A stretch of 64,000 bases of DNA, from NCBI GenBank assembly GCA_958296235.1, contig OY282457.1:1178501-1242500 (forward strand). Direction: 5' to 3'. A program made the position numbers and the translations under genes. Every line of letters begins with the position of its first letter. Within the stretch, counting starts at the first letter, position 1. Below the pieces are notes generated by a model that was not told the origin of the DNA, ran no database searches, and worked only from the letters and a program-made list of their open reading frames with translations. Below are positions 63,292 through 64,000 of this stretch, one piece after another. The stretch is from an uncultured Candidatus Binatia bacterium. Lineage in GTDB: Bacteria > Desulfobacterota > Binatia > Bin18.

Positions 63292-63564
63292 GTGGCATCA
63301 GGAGAAAAGAAACGTCATCGCCAGAGCGAGGTGCGGCGCGCCCGTAACCACGCAGCAAAATCACGGGTGAAGACCCTCATGAAAAGAGTCGAGGCAGCGG
63401 TCGAGAGCGGAGAGAGCACAACAGTCGAGAGTTCTCTGCGGACGGCGGTCAGCGCACTCCATCGGGCGGGTCAGAAACGTCTTATTCCCAAACACGCGGC
63501 AGACCGTTATGTTGGCCAGCTCTCAAAACTGGTCCATAAACACAAAACCTCCTCCTCCGCCTGA
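63292..63564 (+). CDS. rpsT: 30S ribosomal protein S20
   Basis: 90 residues from the GTG at 63292, with GAGGAG 8 bases upstream; an ATG at 63268 is possible. Basic helical protein: EKKRHRQSEVRRARNHAAKS, RVKTLMKRVEAAVESGES and LHRAGQKRLIPKHAADRYVG are typical of S20. Separate transcription unit, divergent from murJ. Confidence 0.9.
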   Translation: MASGEKKRHRQSEVRRARNHAAKSRVKTLMKRVEAAVESGESTTVESSLRTAVSALHRAGQKRLIPKHAADRYVGQLSKLVHKHKTSSSA

Positions 63565-63575
63565 CCCTATTGCCA

Positions 63576-63593
63576 AGGGGCCTTAGGGCCCCT
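63576..63593 (+). terminator. Terminator between rpsT and lptE
   Basis: AGGGGCC and GGCCCCT form a 7-base stem with a TTAG loop, followed by CTTCCATTTCC. It lies 12 bases after the rpsT stop in the gap between convergent genes. The T-run is poor. Confidence 0.6.
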
Positions 63594-63605
63594 CTTCCAT
63601 TTCCA

Positions 63606-64000
63606 TTAGAAATTGTCACCCAGGCGAAACGAGACCTCACGCGCAGCCGCAGCAAAGAGGCGTGCGACGGCGAGGCTGCGTTGCGTCTCTGAGAACTGCA
63701 CATCCGTAAGGCCGGGCAGGTCGACAGGGTCGAGCGTTCCCTGCAGGAATTCGGGCGAGGTCGTCACCAAGACCTGGGGAATGGCGCTGTAATATTCCGT
63801 CACCCTCAGGTCGGCTGCCTGCCACAGGACTTTCCCGCTTCCTCGGTCGGTAAGCTGGATATCGAGGGCCAGCACCATTTCGTATTCCAGGACTTGGTCG
63901 CGGCGGTCAAATGAAAACGGACGCAGTTCCAGCCGCTGGAGTTGCGCGGCAATCACCCCTTCGCCCGTGTCGGTGACCCGAATATTCCGCTGTGTCCGAA
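63606..64000 (-). CDS. lptE: LptE-like LPS-assembly lipoprotein (partial, runs off right edge)
   Basis: The frame is open from 64000 to the stop at 63606, so the N-terminus (with any lipobox) is outside. RNIRVTDTGEGVIAAQLQRL, FDRRDQVLEYEMVLALDIQL, SGKVLWQAADLRVTEYYS and LARLFAAAAREVSFRLGDNF-like ending (VARLFAAAAREVSFRL) resemble LptE, the outer-membrane partner of LptD. The internal GTG at 63956 is not the natural start. Placement near rpsT and murJ is a known neighbourhood for lptE. Confidence 0.7.
   Translation of the reverse strand, partial: RTQRNIRVTDTGEGVIAAQLQRLELRPFSFDRRDQVLEYEMVLALDIQLTDRGSGKVLWQAADLRVTEYYSAIPQVLVTTSPEFLQGTLDPVDLPGLTDVQFSETQRSLAVARLFAAAAREVSFRLGDNF

Overview
The window looks like a chromosomal segment of an uncultured Gram-negative, GC-rich bacterium. 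LpxA, GmhA, an LptE-like protein and a GspD secretin all imply an outer membrane with LPS. A small-type PurL with separate PurS and PurQ, a luciferase-like flavin oxidoreductase and a thiolase/DUF35 pair fit the lineages once called Deltaproteobacteria, or relatives such as Tectomicrobia; that placement is inference. No phage, IS element or CRISPR array is visible.

Layout. (1) 1-19806 is a surface-polysaccharide locus. A partial GT4 glycosyltransferase runs off the left edge. A plus-strand trio follows: a tiny membrane protein, a methyltransferase and a membrane sulfatase-like protein. Then comes a long minus-strand series, read from 19806 down to 5812: five tandem DUF1640-like coiled-coil membrane proteins, the ABC exporter ATPase (Wzt type), a small unknown protein, a NodU/CmcH-type carbamoyltransferase, the ABC permease (Wzm type), a gene remnant, three glycosyltransferase proteins (two of them double-domain fusions), two tandem coiled-coil membrane proteins and a methyltransferase. 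(2) 19888-21072 is a secreted protein of unknown function with its own strong promoter and terminator, followed by a small lipoprotein with its own promoter. (3) 22040-28868 is a compact type II secretion operon, gspF-G-L-M-C-D, with no gspE. (4) 28920-32390 holds a flavin oxidoreductase, a deoxyhypusine-synthase-like protein, gmhA and a yefM/yoeB toxin-antitoxin pair. (5) 32573-34101 holds an isolated 5S rRNA gene with its own promoter, tRNA-Gly(CCC), yacG (too short for simple ORF calling), lpxA and tRNA-Cys. (6) 34284-42035 is the purine operon purB-S-Q-L-F, then pgsA and a nucleotide-sugar epimerase. (7) 42072-56585, on the minus strand, holds bolA, an enoyl-CoA hydratase, polA, tRNA-Gly(GCC) and dut, then the translation/RNA block pnp-rpsO-truB-rbfA-ylxP-infB-ylxR-nusA-rimP and greA. 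(8) 56700-64000 holds thiolase/DUF35, comF-purN-rnhC-mazG, murJ, rpsT and a partial lptE.

Two dispersed palindromic repeat families run through the window. Family A (arms like GAGTAAACGTGTCC, five copies) sits at gene ends and supplies the stop codons of yacG, purF and the enoyl-CoA hydratase; it also forms the altered tail of dut. Family B (core GCGGGCTTCCAGCCCGC) has full, half and tandem copies, one of which contains the gspD stop codon.

The most unusual part is the polysaccharide locus. Seven membrane-anchored coiled-coil genes in two tandem families, differing in number of heptad-like repeats, bracket an ABC-dependent export system, and one is joined stop-to-start to the exporter ATPase.
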